Source: DATJFH01 sp035495815
GTDB lineage: Bacteria; Acidobacteriota; Terriglobia; Bryobacterales; Bryobacteraceae
NCBI GenBank assembly: GCA_035495815.1
Contig: DATJFH010000142.1
Span: 1-15,788 of the forward strand
DNA length: 15,788 nt
Direction of reading: 5' to 3'
The position numbers were made by a program, and so were the translations under genes. Every line of letters starts with the position of its first letter. Positions within the stretch are counted from its first letter, which is position 1. A model generated the notes under the pieces. The model searched no databases, was not told where the DNA came from, and saw nothing but the letters and a program-made list of their open reading frames with translations. Shown here piece by piece: positions 7,319 through 14,700 of this stretch.

Positions 7319-8313
7319 GCGTTTCCTTTCCGCGCGCCGGCAGGAACACGCTCCCCGGCGGAACTCACGATCATCCGGATCAGATCGCGATGGTTGATCC
7401 CGACCATGCGTCCCAGGATCACGAGATCGGAATCCACCGGATGAAGACCGGCCAGCGGATTGATTTCCAGAAAATTCAGGTTTCCCGAGCCGTCGCATCG
7501 AAAATCGAGACGGCCTGCATCGCGGCAGCCTAACCCGTTCCAGACGCGCAATGCCATCTCAGCCGCCTGCGCGGCGATCTGCTCCCCGGCCAGCCGGTAG
7601 GAGACTCGCGTCAAATAATCGCGCTTATTGGCGTAGGAATAAACTTCCGGCTCCGCGTTGTCATGCAGCAGGATCTCCATGACGCCGATCACGCGCGCCT
7701 GCGGGCCCGTGCCGAGGATGCCAACCGTGAACTCGCGGCCCGGCAGAAAAGTCTCCACCAGCACGGGTTGCTCGAATTGATCCAGCAGTTTCCGGCACAG
7801 CGCCGTCAGCTCATGCTGGTTGTTGGCCTTGGAAGAGCGTGAGATTCCCGCGCCGGTTCCCCCGGCGACCGGCTTGGCGATGACCGGCCATCCAAGCCCT
7901 ATCCCCGCGGCATCGGAGTCAACGCCGACCACTGCAAAATCCGGAGTGGCGACGCCCAGTCCCGCGACCAGGGTTTTGGTGAACCCTTTGTGCAGAGCGA
8001 CTGCCAGCACCAGCGGATCCGAGAATGTGTAAGGGATGGCGAACGCATCCAGCAGAGCGGGCGCCTGGGCCTCGCGCCCGAAGCCGTACATGCCCTCCGC
8101 GATGTTAAACACCAGGTCCCAGCGGTCCCCGGCCGCCAGGCGTCCGGTCAAGCTTCGAATATTGCCGATACGATCCGTCTGATGGCCGAGGCCGCGCAAC
8201 GCCTCGTCAATCGAATCGATTGTTTCGAGACTGTCGAATTCGGCGGTCTGTTCCTCTCCATAGCCTTGGCTGAGGTACTCGGCGCGAAGGTCGTATGTGA
8301 TCCCTACTCGCAT
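7315..8313 (-). CDS. ATP-grasp ligase C (D-Ala-D-Ala ligase-like)
   Basis: A third Ddl-like ATP-grasp enzyme, 332 residues, clearly different from ligases A and B. Landmarks: VFNIAEG (68-74) in place of the Ddl HG..G loop, REAQAPALLDAFAIPYTFSDP (80-100), HKGFTK (108-113), PVIAKPVAGGTGAGI (143-157) with ATP-binding Lys147, VETFLPGREF (186-195), RDAGRLDFR (264-272) and NFLEINPLAGLHPVDSDL (280-297) with metal ligands Glu283 and Asn285. The FN-x-AEG plus LEINP-x-x-GL pattern belongs to a broad family usually annotated 'D-Ala-D-Ala ligase' without evidence for that substrate. It starts 25 nt after the aminomutase stop without a visible Shine-Dalgarno, and ends in an ATGA overlap with the MFS gene. 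As the ligase gene next to the beta-lysine-forming enzyme, it is a candidate to use beta-lysine or a derivative; this is inference. Confidence 0.88.
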   Translation of the reverse strand: MRVGITYDLRAEYLSQGYGEEQTAEFDSLETIDSIDEALRGLGHQTDRIGNIRSLTGRLAAGDRWDLVFNIAEGMYGFGREAQAPALLDAFAIPYTFSDPLVLAVALHKGFTKTLVAGLGVATPDFAVVGVDSDAAGIGLGWPVIAKPVAGGTGAGISRSSKANNQHELTALCRKLLDQFEQPVLVETFLPGREFTVGILGTGPQARVIGVMEILLHDNAEPEVYSYANKRDYLTRVSYRLAGEQIAAQAAEMALRVWNGLGCRDAGRLDFRCDGSGNLNFLEINPLAGLHPVDSDLVILGRMVGINHRDLIRMIVSSAGERVPAGARKGNA

Positions 8314-8338
8314 GGGTCGGCAACCGGTTAATCAATAC

Positions 8339-9502
8339 TCACCCGAGGTCGTCTCCCACGGCCTTCCTGAAGCTGATCGGAACCAGCCGGGGCTTGGGAT
8401 CGAGGTAGGGAAAGATCTTTCCTTCAAAGTTGCGCAGCAGGATCTGATCGCCGCTTCGTTCCAGTTGCTGGTCCGGAAGCAAGGGGATCTTGCCGCCGCC
8501 GCCGGGGGCGTCGATGACGAAGGTGGGCACCGCGTATCCGGTCGTATGGCCGCGCAGGCCGCGCATGATTTCGAGCGCCCTCTCCACGGGAACGCGGAAA
8601 TGCGCCGCGCCGACCACGGGATCGCATTGATAGAGGTAATAGGGCTTGACCCTGATCTTCAAAAGGCCTTGAAACAAACTTCGCAGCGTATTCAGATCGT
8701 CGTTGACGCCAGCCAGCAGCACGGTTTGACTGCCGAGGGGAATTCCGGCGTCGGCCAGCCGCCCGCAGGCGTCGGCGACCTCAGGCGTGAGCTCGTCCGG
8801 GTGGGTGAAGTGGATGGAAAGAAAAAACGGATGGTAGCGCTTCAGCATGCGCACCAGCGGGGTAGTGATCCTTTGCGGCAGCGCGGCAGGAACCTTGGTG
8901 CCGATTCGTAAAAACTCGACATGCTTGATGGCGCGCAATCGGGAGAGCAGCCATTCAATGCGCTCGTCGGACAAAATGAGCGGATCGCCGCCGGAGATCA
9001 GCACGTCGCGGATGGCAGGCGTGGCTGCGATATAGTGAATCGCGTTTTCCCACGGCCCCGTGTTGAAAGAGTATTCGCCGCCGGGTTTCCCCACCATCCG
9101 GGAGCGCGTGCAATAGCGGCAGTAAACCGGGCAGGTCCCGGTGACCAGAAACAGCACCCGGTCGGGATAACGATGGACCAGCCCCGGCGCCGGCGTGTGG
9201 CCATCCTCGTTGAGTGGATCTTCCGCCTCGCCGGGACTTCGCAGAAACTCGTTCTCCACCATCACCACGGTCTTGCGCAACGGCTGGGTGGGAACGTCTG
9301 GATCGAGCAAGCTCGCATAATACGGCGTAATTCCCACGGGAAGGATGCCGTTGTGGCGTTCCATGGCCGTTCGTTCGCTGTTGGAGAGCTTTATGATCCG
9401 GTCAAGTCCCGCAGCATCTTTGATACGAGACTTGAGCTGCCACTTCCAGTCATTCCAATCCCGTTTAGTCGCGGCAGGGAAATGCCGCTTCCGAAAAGAC
9501 AT
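8339..9502 (-). CDS. kamA: Lysine 2,3-aminomutase family radical SAM/PLP enzyme
   Basis: Lysine 2,3-aminomutase moves the alpha-amino group of L-lysine to the beta carbon using PLP, a [4Fe-4S] cluster and S-adenosylmethionine. The 387-residue chain has CPVYCRYC (C124, C128, C131) for the cluster, SGGDPL (170-175) for SAM, and DAPGGGGK with PLP-binding Lys338. The two aspartates that hold the lysine side-chain amine in the clostridial enzyme (D293, D330; PLP lysine K337) have counterparts at D294 and D331 with the same 37-residue spacing. That favours lysine over glutamate as substrate. The start at ATG 9502 fits the TATAAT at 9532-9537; a GTG at 9520 would lie about 5 nt from the predicted transcript start. 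No strong Shine-Dalgarno is visible. An EF-P-modifying role (EpmB) is less likely because no EpmA or EF-P gene is here. Ligase C follows after 25 nt. Confidence 0.9.
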   Translation of the reverse strand: MSFRKRHFPAATKRDWNDWKWQLKSRIKDAAGLDRIIKLSNSERTAMERHNGILPVGITPYYASLLDPDVPTQPLRKTVVMVENEFLRSPGEAEDPLNEDGHTPAPGLVHRYPDRVLFLVTGTCPVYCRYCTRSRMVGKPGGEYSFNTGPWENAIHYIAATPAIRDVLISGGDPLILSDERIEWLLSRLRAIKHVEFLRIGTKVPAALPQRITTPLVRMLKRYHPFFLSIHFTHPDELTPEVADACGRLADAGIPLGSQTVLLAGVNDDLNTLRSLFQGLLKIRVKPYYLYQCDPVVGAAHFRVPVERALEIMRGLRGHTTGYAVPTFVIDAPGGGGKIPLLPDQQLERSGDQILLRNFEGKIFPYLDPKPRLVPISFRKAVGDDLG

Positions 9503-9531
9503 GCTTAGGGTTTCTGTCACGAGGCAGTTTG

Positions 9532-9561
9532 ATTATATGGTACGTACAAGATTGAAAACAA
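9532..9561 (-). promoter_or_regulatory. Candidate sigma70-type promoter ahead of kamA
   Basis: Within the 113-nt gap between the DUF3109 gene and kamA, the minus strand has a perfect TATAAT (9537-9532) with TTGTTT (9561-9556) 18 nt upstream. The -10 is perfect; the -35 matches only 3 of 6. Transcription would begin near 9525, about 23 nt ahead of the kamA ATG. An 8-bp palindrome GTACGTAC (9540-9547) lies in the spacer, and GTACAAG (9544-9550) recurs inverted as CTTGTAC (9590-9596), which could bind a regulator. The eight genes from kamA to ligase A may therefore form their own transcript. Confidence 0.5.
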
Positions 9562-9615
9562 CGAAAAACGGAGCTTCCTCGAGGTACTTCTTGTACTGGT
9601 ACGGAATCGTCGGAG

Positions 9616-10221
9616 TTACGTGGATTCCGGTTCTGGTGTCTGTTCCAGGCGAGTCTTGGCCATTTGCCGAAGCTCCTTGAGTCCTTCCTCTCCGAGCACG
9701 AATCCAAGCTCTCCCGCACAGACGTCTATAGCCTCGAGCTCCCCGTCTGGTGTCAGAGTGCAGCAGTCGCCGCTGAACCCCTCGTCCATCATGAGCTGGC
9801 CCTCCTCGACCGTGACCGGGAATGCAAAGCAATAAAACGGCTTCAGACCTACGGAGTGGTTCTGGCCGGCAGTCTGGAGAACGCATCTGCCGGCGGACGT
9901 CAGGAAGACGCAGCCATCGTTATAGACCTGCGTTCCCGCGGCCTGTCCCGAGGGGAAATCGGAATGCACGGTAATCTCCGGGTCGAACCAAAGATCCGGG
10001 TTCTGCTCCTGACCGGCTTCCATGTGATTCCGGATCAGGTCCGCGTTCGCCAGGATCCTGTCACGCTCCAGAAAGTCAACCCAAACGCCGGTCTTGCAGC
10101 AGTCGCCCTTGCACCGGGTGGTAGCGCACGCTTTGGGAAAGCGGCCCCGAAGAAGATTTTCGTTGACAGTGAGATCCTTCAGGTGTACGAGCTTGTGTTT
10201 TCGCAGAACTCCGTCCTTCAT
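9616..10221 (-). CDS. DUF3109/YkgJ-like cysteine-cluster protein
   Basis: A 201-residue soluble protein with ten cysteines (32, 37, 41, 42, 104, 113, 131, 153, 154, 168). The arrangement CKGDCC (37-42), GCVFLTSAGRC (103-113) and KPFYCFAFPV (127-136) is typical of the YkgJ/DUF3109 group of putative zinc- or iron-cluster-binding proteins, whose biochemical function is not established to my knowledge. The start at 10221 is well supported by GGAGG 7 nt upstream. It reads away from nspC and towards kamA, 113 nt ahead of it, so it may be the first gene of the nine-gene run or a single gene followed by the kamA promoter. Being next to a radical SAM enzyme, it might help with iron-sulfur cluster handling or modify a substrate; that is speculation. 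Confidence 0.8.
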   Translation of the reverse strand: MKDGVLRKHKLVHLKDLTVNENLLRGRFPKACATTRCKGDCCKTGVWVDFLERDRILANADLIRNHMEAGQEQNPDLWFDPEITVHSDFPSGQAAGTQVYNDGCVFLTSAGRCVLQTAGQNHSVGLKPFYCFAFPVTVEEGQLMMDEGFSGDCCTLTPDGELEAIDVCAGELGFVLGEEGLKELRQMAKTRLEQTPEPEST

Positions 10222-10255
10222 CCGCGCCTCCGGGAATCATAAATAATATGCGAAC

Positions 10256-10276
10256 GTGCGACTGCGATTGTCGCAC
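10256..10276. promoter_or_regulatory. Inverted repeat in divergent promoter region (possible operator)
   Basis: GTGCGAC (10256-10262) and GTCGCAC (10270-10276) form a perfect 7-bp inverted repeat around a 7-nt centre. It lies 35 bp upstream of the DUF3109 start and about 95 bp upstream of nspC, in the only divergent intergenic region of the cluster. Size and place suit a dimeric repressor or activator that controls both transcripts. No regulator gene is present in the window. It could also form a small RNA hairpin. Confidence 0.4.
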
Positions 10277-10310
10277 AGCCGGTGGCATCGCCGCGCGAGC
10301 GGGATAAGGA

Positions 10311-10316
10311 TACAAT
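10311..10316 (+). promoter_or_regulatory. Possible -10 element for nspC
   Basis: TACAAT differs from TATAAT at one base and lies 54 nt ahead of the nspC ATG at 10371. No recognisable -35 is found 16-18 nt upstream, so this is weak unless an activator helps. Confidence 0.25.
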
Positions 10317-10370
10317 GCATAGGATTCAGGTACTCAGGAAAGCCAGAAGCCCCAAATGTGAGCCCACATC

Positions 10371-11522
10371 ATGCTGACCGCCGATAAACCGATTCAGGAA
10401 CTTATCGAAGAGTACCGGATGAGCCTGAAGACACCTTACTATCTCATCGACGAAGCCCGGCTGTTGAACAACCTGGAGAAGATCGCTCTCCTTCGTGAAC
10501 GTTCCGGCGTCAAATCCGTGCTGGCGTTGAAATGCTTCTCGACATGGGCCGTTTTCGATCTCCTGAGCGGGTATCTGGACGGGACAACCTCGAGTTCGGT
10601 GTACGAAGCCCGCCTGGGCCATGAGAAGTTCGGCAAGGAGGTACATGCTTACAGTGTGGCCTTCTCGGACGAAGATATGGACTCCGTCCTCCCCTACGCG
10701 ACCAAGCTGATTTTCAACTCCGTCTCGCAGTTGAAGCGGTTTTGCGCGCGCGCGAACGGCATACCGGTCGGCCTTCGAATCAATCCGGGTGTGAGTTATT
10801 CGCATTTCGATCTTGCCGATCCAGCTCGACGGTACTGCCGCCTGGGCGCCAGCGATCGTCGTGAGATCGACAGTGTGGCCCACTTGCTCAAGGGGCTGAT
10901 GTTTCACTGCAACTGCGAAAACAGCAGCTTCGATGAGTTCAGCTCGATCCTGGACCGGATCGGCCGGAACTTCGGGCCTCTTCTGATGAAAGTTGATTGG
11001 GTGAGTCTCGGAGGTGGAATTTCTTTTACGATGGATGACTATCCGTTCGAGCTTTTTTGTGAGAAGCTGGCGCAGTTCGCCAGCCGCTATGGGGTGCAGA
11101 TCTATCTCGAACCGGGTGAGGCGGTGGTGGCGCGCTCCGGGTTTCTCGTGACTACGGTACTTGACATCGTACACAACGAAGCGGATGTCGCCATCGTGGA
11201 CGCGGGCGTAGAAACTCACATGCTCGATTTACTGATCTACCGGATTGAAGCCAGGATCGATTTGCCGAAAAGCGGCAATTACCGGTACCTGCTGGCGGGG
11301 CGCACGTGCCTGGCCGGCGATATCTTCGGCGAGTATGAATTATCTGAAAAGCTCGAAGTCGGGAGCTTGATCCCGCTTGCCGACGCCGCCGGCTATACCA
11401 TGGTCAAGAAGAACTGGTTCAACGGAATTCAGATGCCATCGATTGTCGTCCGGCGCCTGAACGGACGAGTCGAGGTGATCAAGGAATTCGGCTTTCAAGA
11501 CTACGTCAACAGTCTTTCCTGA
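10371..11522 (+). CDS. nspC: Carboxynorspermidine/carboxyspermidine decarboxylase
   Basis: This PLP enzyme of the alanine-racemase-fold (type III) decarboxylases converts carboxynorspermidine to norspermidine or carboxyspermidine to spermidine. The 383-residue protein matches NspC along its whole length as I recall it: KTPYYLIDEARL (20-31), LALKCFSTWAVFDL (51-64) with PLP lysine Lys54, GTTSSS (71-76), HAYSVAFSD (92-100), LRINPGVSY (135-143), VDWVSLGGG (208-216), YLEPGEAV (245-252), TCLAGD (312-317) with the conserved Cys313 of this class, and AGYTMVKKNWFNG (340-352). The start is not certain: ATG 10371 adds 16 plausible residues, whereas ATG 10419 (MSLKTPYY) gives the more usual family N-terminus; neither has a strong Shine-Dalgarno. 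It is divergent from the nine-gene run that encodes its partner dehydrogenase. No enzyme making diaminopropane or putrescine is in view. Confidence 0.92.
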   Translation: MLTADKPIQELIEEYRMSLKTPYYLIDEARLLNNLEKIALLRERSGVKSVLALKCFSTWAVFDLLSGYLDGTTSSSVYEARLGHEKFGKEVHAYSVAFSDEDMDSVLPYATKLIFNSVSQLKRFCARANGIPVGLRINPGVSYSHFDLADPARRYCRLGASDRREIDSVAHLLKGLMFHCNCENSSFDEFSSILDRIGRNFGPLLMKVDWVSLGGGISFTMDDYPFELFCEKLAQFASRYGVQIYLEPGEAVVARSGFLVTTVLDIVHNEADVAIVDAGVETHMLDLLIYRIEARIDLPKSGNYRYLLAGRTCLAGDIFGEYELSEKLEVGSLIPLADAAGYTMVKKNWFNGIQMPSIVVRRLNGRVEVIKEFGFQDYVNSLS

Positions 11523-11703
11523 TAAACGTGTTCGGTATGGAGGCGGCGACGTGGCCGTTCCCAGCCGGTCCTGCCGACCCGGCATCCACGCGCAGGCATA
11601 TAAGGCCCGCCGGCATCCCCGGCCAAACGCTCCATGAATACGCCTGGTCCGCACGAGTCAGGAATCCGGATCGTGTTCCCCGGTGAGTAGCGTAATAGCG
11701 GCG

Positions 11704-11748
11704 CGCCTGCCTGTTGCGGCCCGCAGGCGACTTTGCAGGCTGCCGCAA
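11704..11748. repeat. Overlapping inverted repeats between convergent genes
   Basis: CGCCTGC (11704-11710) pairs with GCAGGCG (11723-11729), and TTGCGGC (11714-11720) pairs with GCCGCAA (11742-11748). The two stems are mutually exclusive. They lie immediately past the stop of the giant secreted protein and 180 nt past nspC. Either could end transcription or protect a transcript, but no T-run follows on either strand, so a classic intrinsic terminator is not supported. In the rest of 11523-11703 I see no gene or clear element. Confidence 0.35.
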
Positions 11749-11750
11749 AA

Positions 11751-14700
11751 TTATTTCGCGTTGGGATAGAACGTATGGAAGATCGTCGACCCGCCCGACT
11801 GGTCTCCCGGGTCAGGATCGATAATCGTGGTCGTCTGCCAGCCGACTCCGTAGGGCTGCGCCATCTTCGTCATCGGATAATTCTCGATCGACCGCCCCGA
11901 CCCCGACGCCACCCACGTCGACCCCGCTCCGGCCATCAGCAGGCCCCCGCCGCTGCTCACGAAATCCTGCACGGCCTGGATCTCGGCGCTGGTGAAATCA
12001 CGCCAGGCGTTCCCGATGATCAGCACCGAACCTGCCGCCAGGGCCGCGGGTGTAATCGTCCCCGGGAGCGCGCCCAGCGCAAATCCCCGGGCCGCCAGCG
12101 CGGTTCGCAGCGGCGCGATGTCGGTCCCGTCGAAGTTCTCGCGGTGGCCGGTCGTGTACAGCACCCGCTTCTGAACGGTCGCGTCCAGCCACCCGGCCAG
12201 GTTGGAGAGGAACACGCCGTTGTCCTTGAGCTGCGCGTTGACCAGCAGTCCTTCATGTCCCAGCGCGGCCACGCGTCCCTGGCCGAACTGCCGCGCGACC
12301 ACGAAGCTCGACGGCGTGTTCGTGTTGTCGTCGCCCGACGCGATCGTGAACCAGTCGCCCGCCAGCGGCGTCACCGGCCCGGAAGCGCCGCCGGAGACGA
12401 TCTGGTTCACGCCGGCCACGATGTCGCGCAGCGCCGGCGTCACCACCAGCGACCGCACGGATGTGAACGCGCCGTTGTGACTGCGAATGCCCAGCGCCGA
12501 GACCGGCGTGTCGGGCGAGGTGATCTCCGCCACTCCGCGTACATTGACCGGCAACACTACCGACCGGTGCCCGTTGGGCGGCAGCGTGTACGTGCTCGCC
12601 GCTCCCAGCGCCCGCCCCAGGACGTCGCGGTACAGCACCGAAACATTGGCGCTTTCCGACGCGCTCGGATTGGCGAAAGCCACTCCCGTGCCGAAGCCGA
12701 AGGAGCCGTCGAAGGAGAGCAGGAGCTTGTCTCCTCCCCCCGCAAGGATCGGGACAGCGGCCTCCGAATCCGGCTGCCCCGGTACCTGGGCGCCGAAGAT
12801 CGCCGTGCCGCCCACTTCAAAAGAAGTCGACAGCTGCGCCCAGCCGGTGACCAGCGTGCCGTTGGTCCCGTCGGTCTGAATCGTGCGCGAGCCCCCGGGA
12901 GCGATCGTGCCCGTGAGCGACGTTACCTGGCCGTCGGCGCCGAGCGAAAGACGCAGCGCGGCCCCGTTGTCGCCGCGAAAGCGAAGCGTGAACGGCGCCG
13001 GCTGAGAATCCGAATTCACCAGCACGATGGTCGTCTTCCACCCGCCGCCGTCCGCGATGTGCGATATGTTCTTGTTCCCCGCCGGCACGCCGGCCAGCGT
13101 CTCGACCGAAGTGAACGCGCGCCCGTGGCTCCGAATCCCCAGACCGGCCACGTCCTCCCCGGAGGACGTGAATTCCGCCACCCCGCGCGTCCCCGCGCTG
13201 CCTGGAATGACGAAAGAAACATGCCCGTGCGCCGCTACCAGGTACGGCCCCACCGAACTGGTCACCTGCCCCGACGGATTGCGGAAAACCACCGACACCA
13301 CCGCCGGCTGCGCGGCGCTCGGATTGGCCACGGCGACCCCGGTGGCGAAGCCCGGCGAATTATCGAAGGGCAGCAGGAAGCGCTTTCCCCGCAGCGTGGT
13401 GATCGGTACGGCGGCCTCCGTGTCCGGCTGGCCCGCGATCTGGAAGGCGAAAACCGCGTTCCCCCCGACCGCCCCCGAGGAGGAAATCTCGGCCGATCCC
13501 ACCTGCAGCAGGTTGATGAATCCATCGGTCTGAATGGTCCTCGATCCGCCCACTGGAATCGTGTCCGTCACCTGCGACTGAAAGCCGTCCGGACCGAGCG
13601 AAAGACGCCATGGAGCGCCGCTCTCATCCCAGAATTTCAACGTAAAGCTGGCCGGGGCCGAATCGCGATTCACCAGGATGACCGACGTCCGCCATCCCGC
13701 TCCTTCAGCGATGTGGGACAGCGTCTGCGTCATCGGTCCGGACGTCGCCGCCGCCGTCACGTTCAGCGTCACCGGAATGGTCAGCGGACTGTTGGTGGCG
13801 TTGGGCGCCGTGATGGTGATGAAAGATCCGTAAATGCCCACCGGGAGATTCGCCGGATTCACGGACGCGCTCAGCGTGGACGGCGAGGAGCCGCTCTGGA
13901 CCACCGCCAGCCAGGGAGTCCCGTTGTTGCCGGCGGTCAGGCCGAGCACGCTCGCCCCCGTCAGGGTCAGGGTTTGCGCGCCGGGAAGCGCGAGCCCGGT
14001 CTGGTAGCTGAACGACAGCGAGGACGGGCTGACCGTCAGCGGCGAGGGCGGCGGCGCCGGCGCAACCTGAACCACCGTGATCGCGGACGAAACGCCGTCG
14101 AACCGCGGAATCGGAAATGTGACGCCCTGCGCCGCGCCGCCCGGCGACACGCTGAACGTGGGCGGGATGGGCGCCAGTCCGCCGGCGACAGATCCCGTGC
14201 CGGACGCCGCCGGCGTGCCGGTGAACCAGATCGGAATATCGAAATTCTGAGTGGCGGTCGGATTCGAAAGCAGCACTTCCCACAGCCCGACAGCCGTGCC
14301 GTTGAAAACCGGCAGCTCGGCGACGGCGAACGAACCGTAGGTGTCGCTCGCGGGAACCGGTGAAAACACCCCGGCGTCGCTGAAAATCAATCGGGCCAGC
14401 CGCGTGGACGCGTTCGTGTTCGTGGTGGCCGCGAAAACGCGAACCCCTGCCGGAATGGCCGTGAAGATGGCCCTGAGCCGCGTCCCGTAGTCCGCCAGCC
14501 CGGCTGTGAGGCCGGAAAGAGGATAGGTAAAACCGGATTCGCTGTTGTAGGCAAAACCGGGGACGTTCTGGTTGGCCGGCGCCGGCGACGTATTGCCGTC
14601 GGCGAAGCTGGCCGATGTGCGGGTCTTGAACGATCTCGAAAAGCCCTCCGTGAAGCGCAAATAAGCAGCCGGAGTTCCCGAAGAATCCTGCCCGATCCCC

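Noticed and set aside
1404..8313. Housekeeping D-Ala-D-Ala ligase role for the ATP-grasp genes
   Set aside because: No mur or other cell-wall genes nearby, and all three lack the canonical Ddl substrate and catalytic loops.
8339..9502. EpmB-type EF-P lysine modification by KamA
   Set aside because: No epmA (lysyl-tRNA synthetase-like) or efp gene in the window, and the lysine-binding aspartates and operon context favour free lysine.
10326..11219. 297-codon minus-strand frame
   Set aside because: Antisense to nspC, which is conserved along its whole length; no family resemblance in the antisense product.
11506..11748. 80-codon minus-strand frame after the secreted protein
   Set aside because: Overlaps the end of nspC in antisense, has no ribosome binding site or known motif, and contains the inverted repeats.
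11733..14363. 876-codon open frame on the plus strand
   Set aside because: It lies antisense to the secreted repeat protein and is full of Arg, Gly, His and Pro with no domain pattern, as expected from the complement of GC-rich coding DNA. The minus-strand frame has a signal peptide, repeats and recognisable domains.
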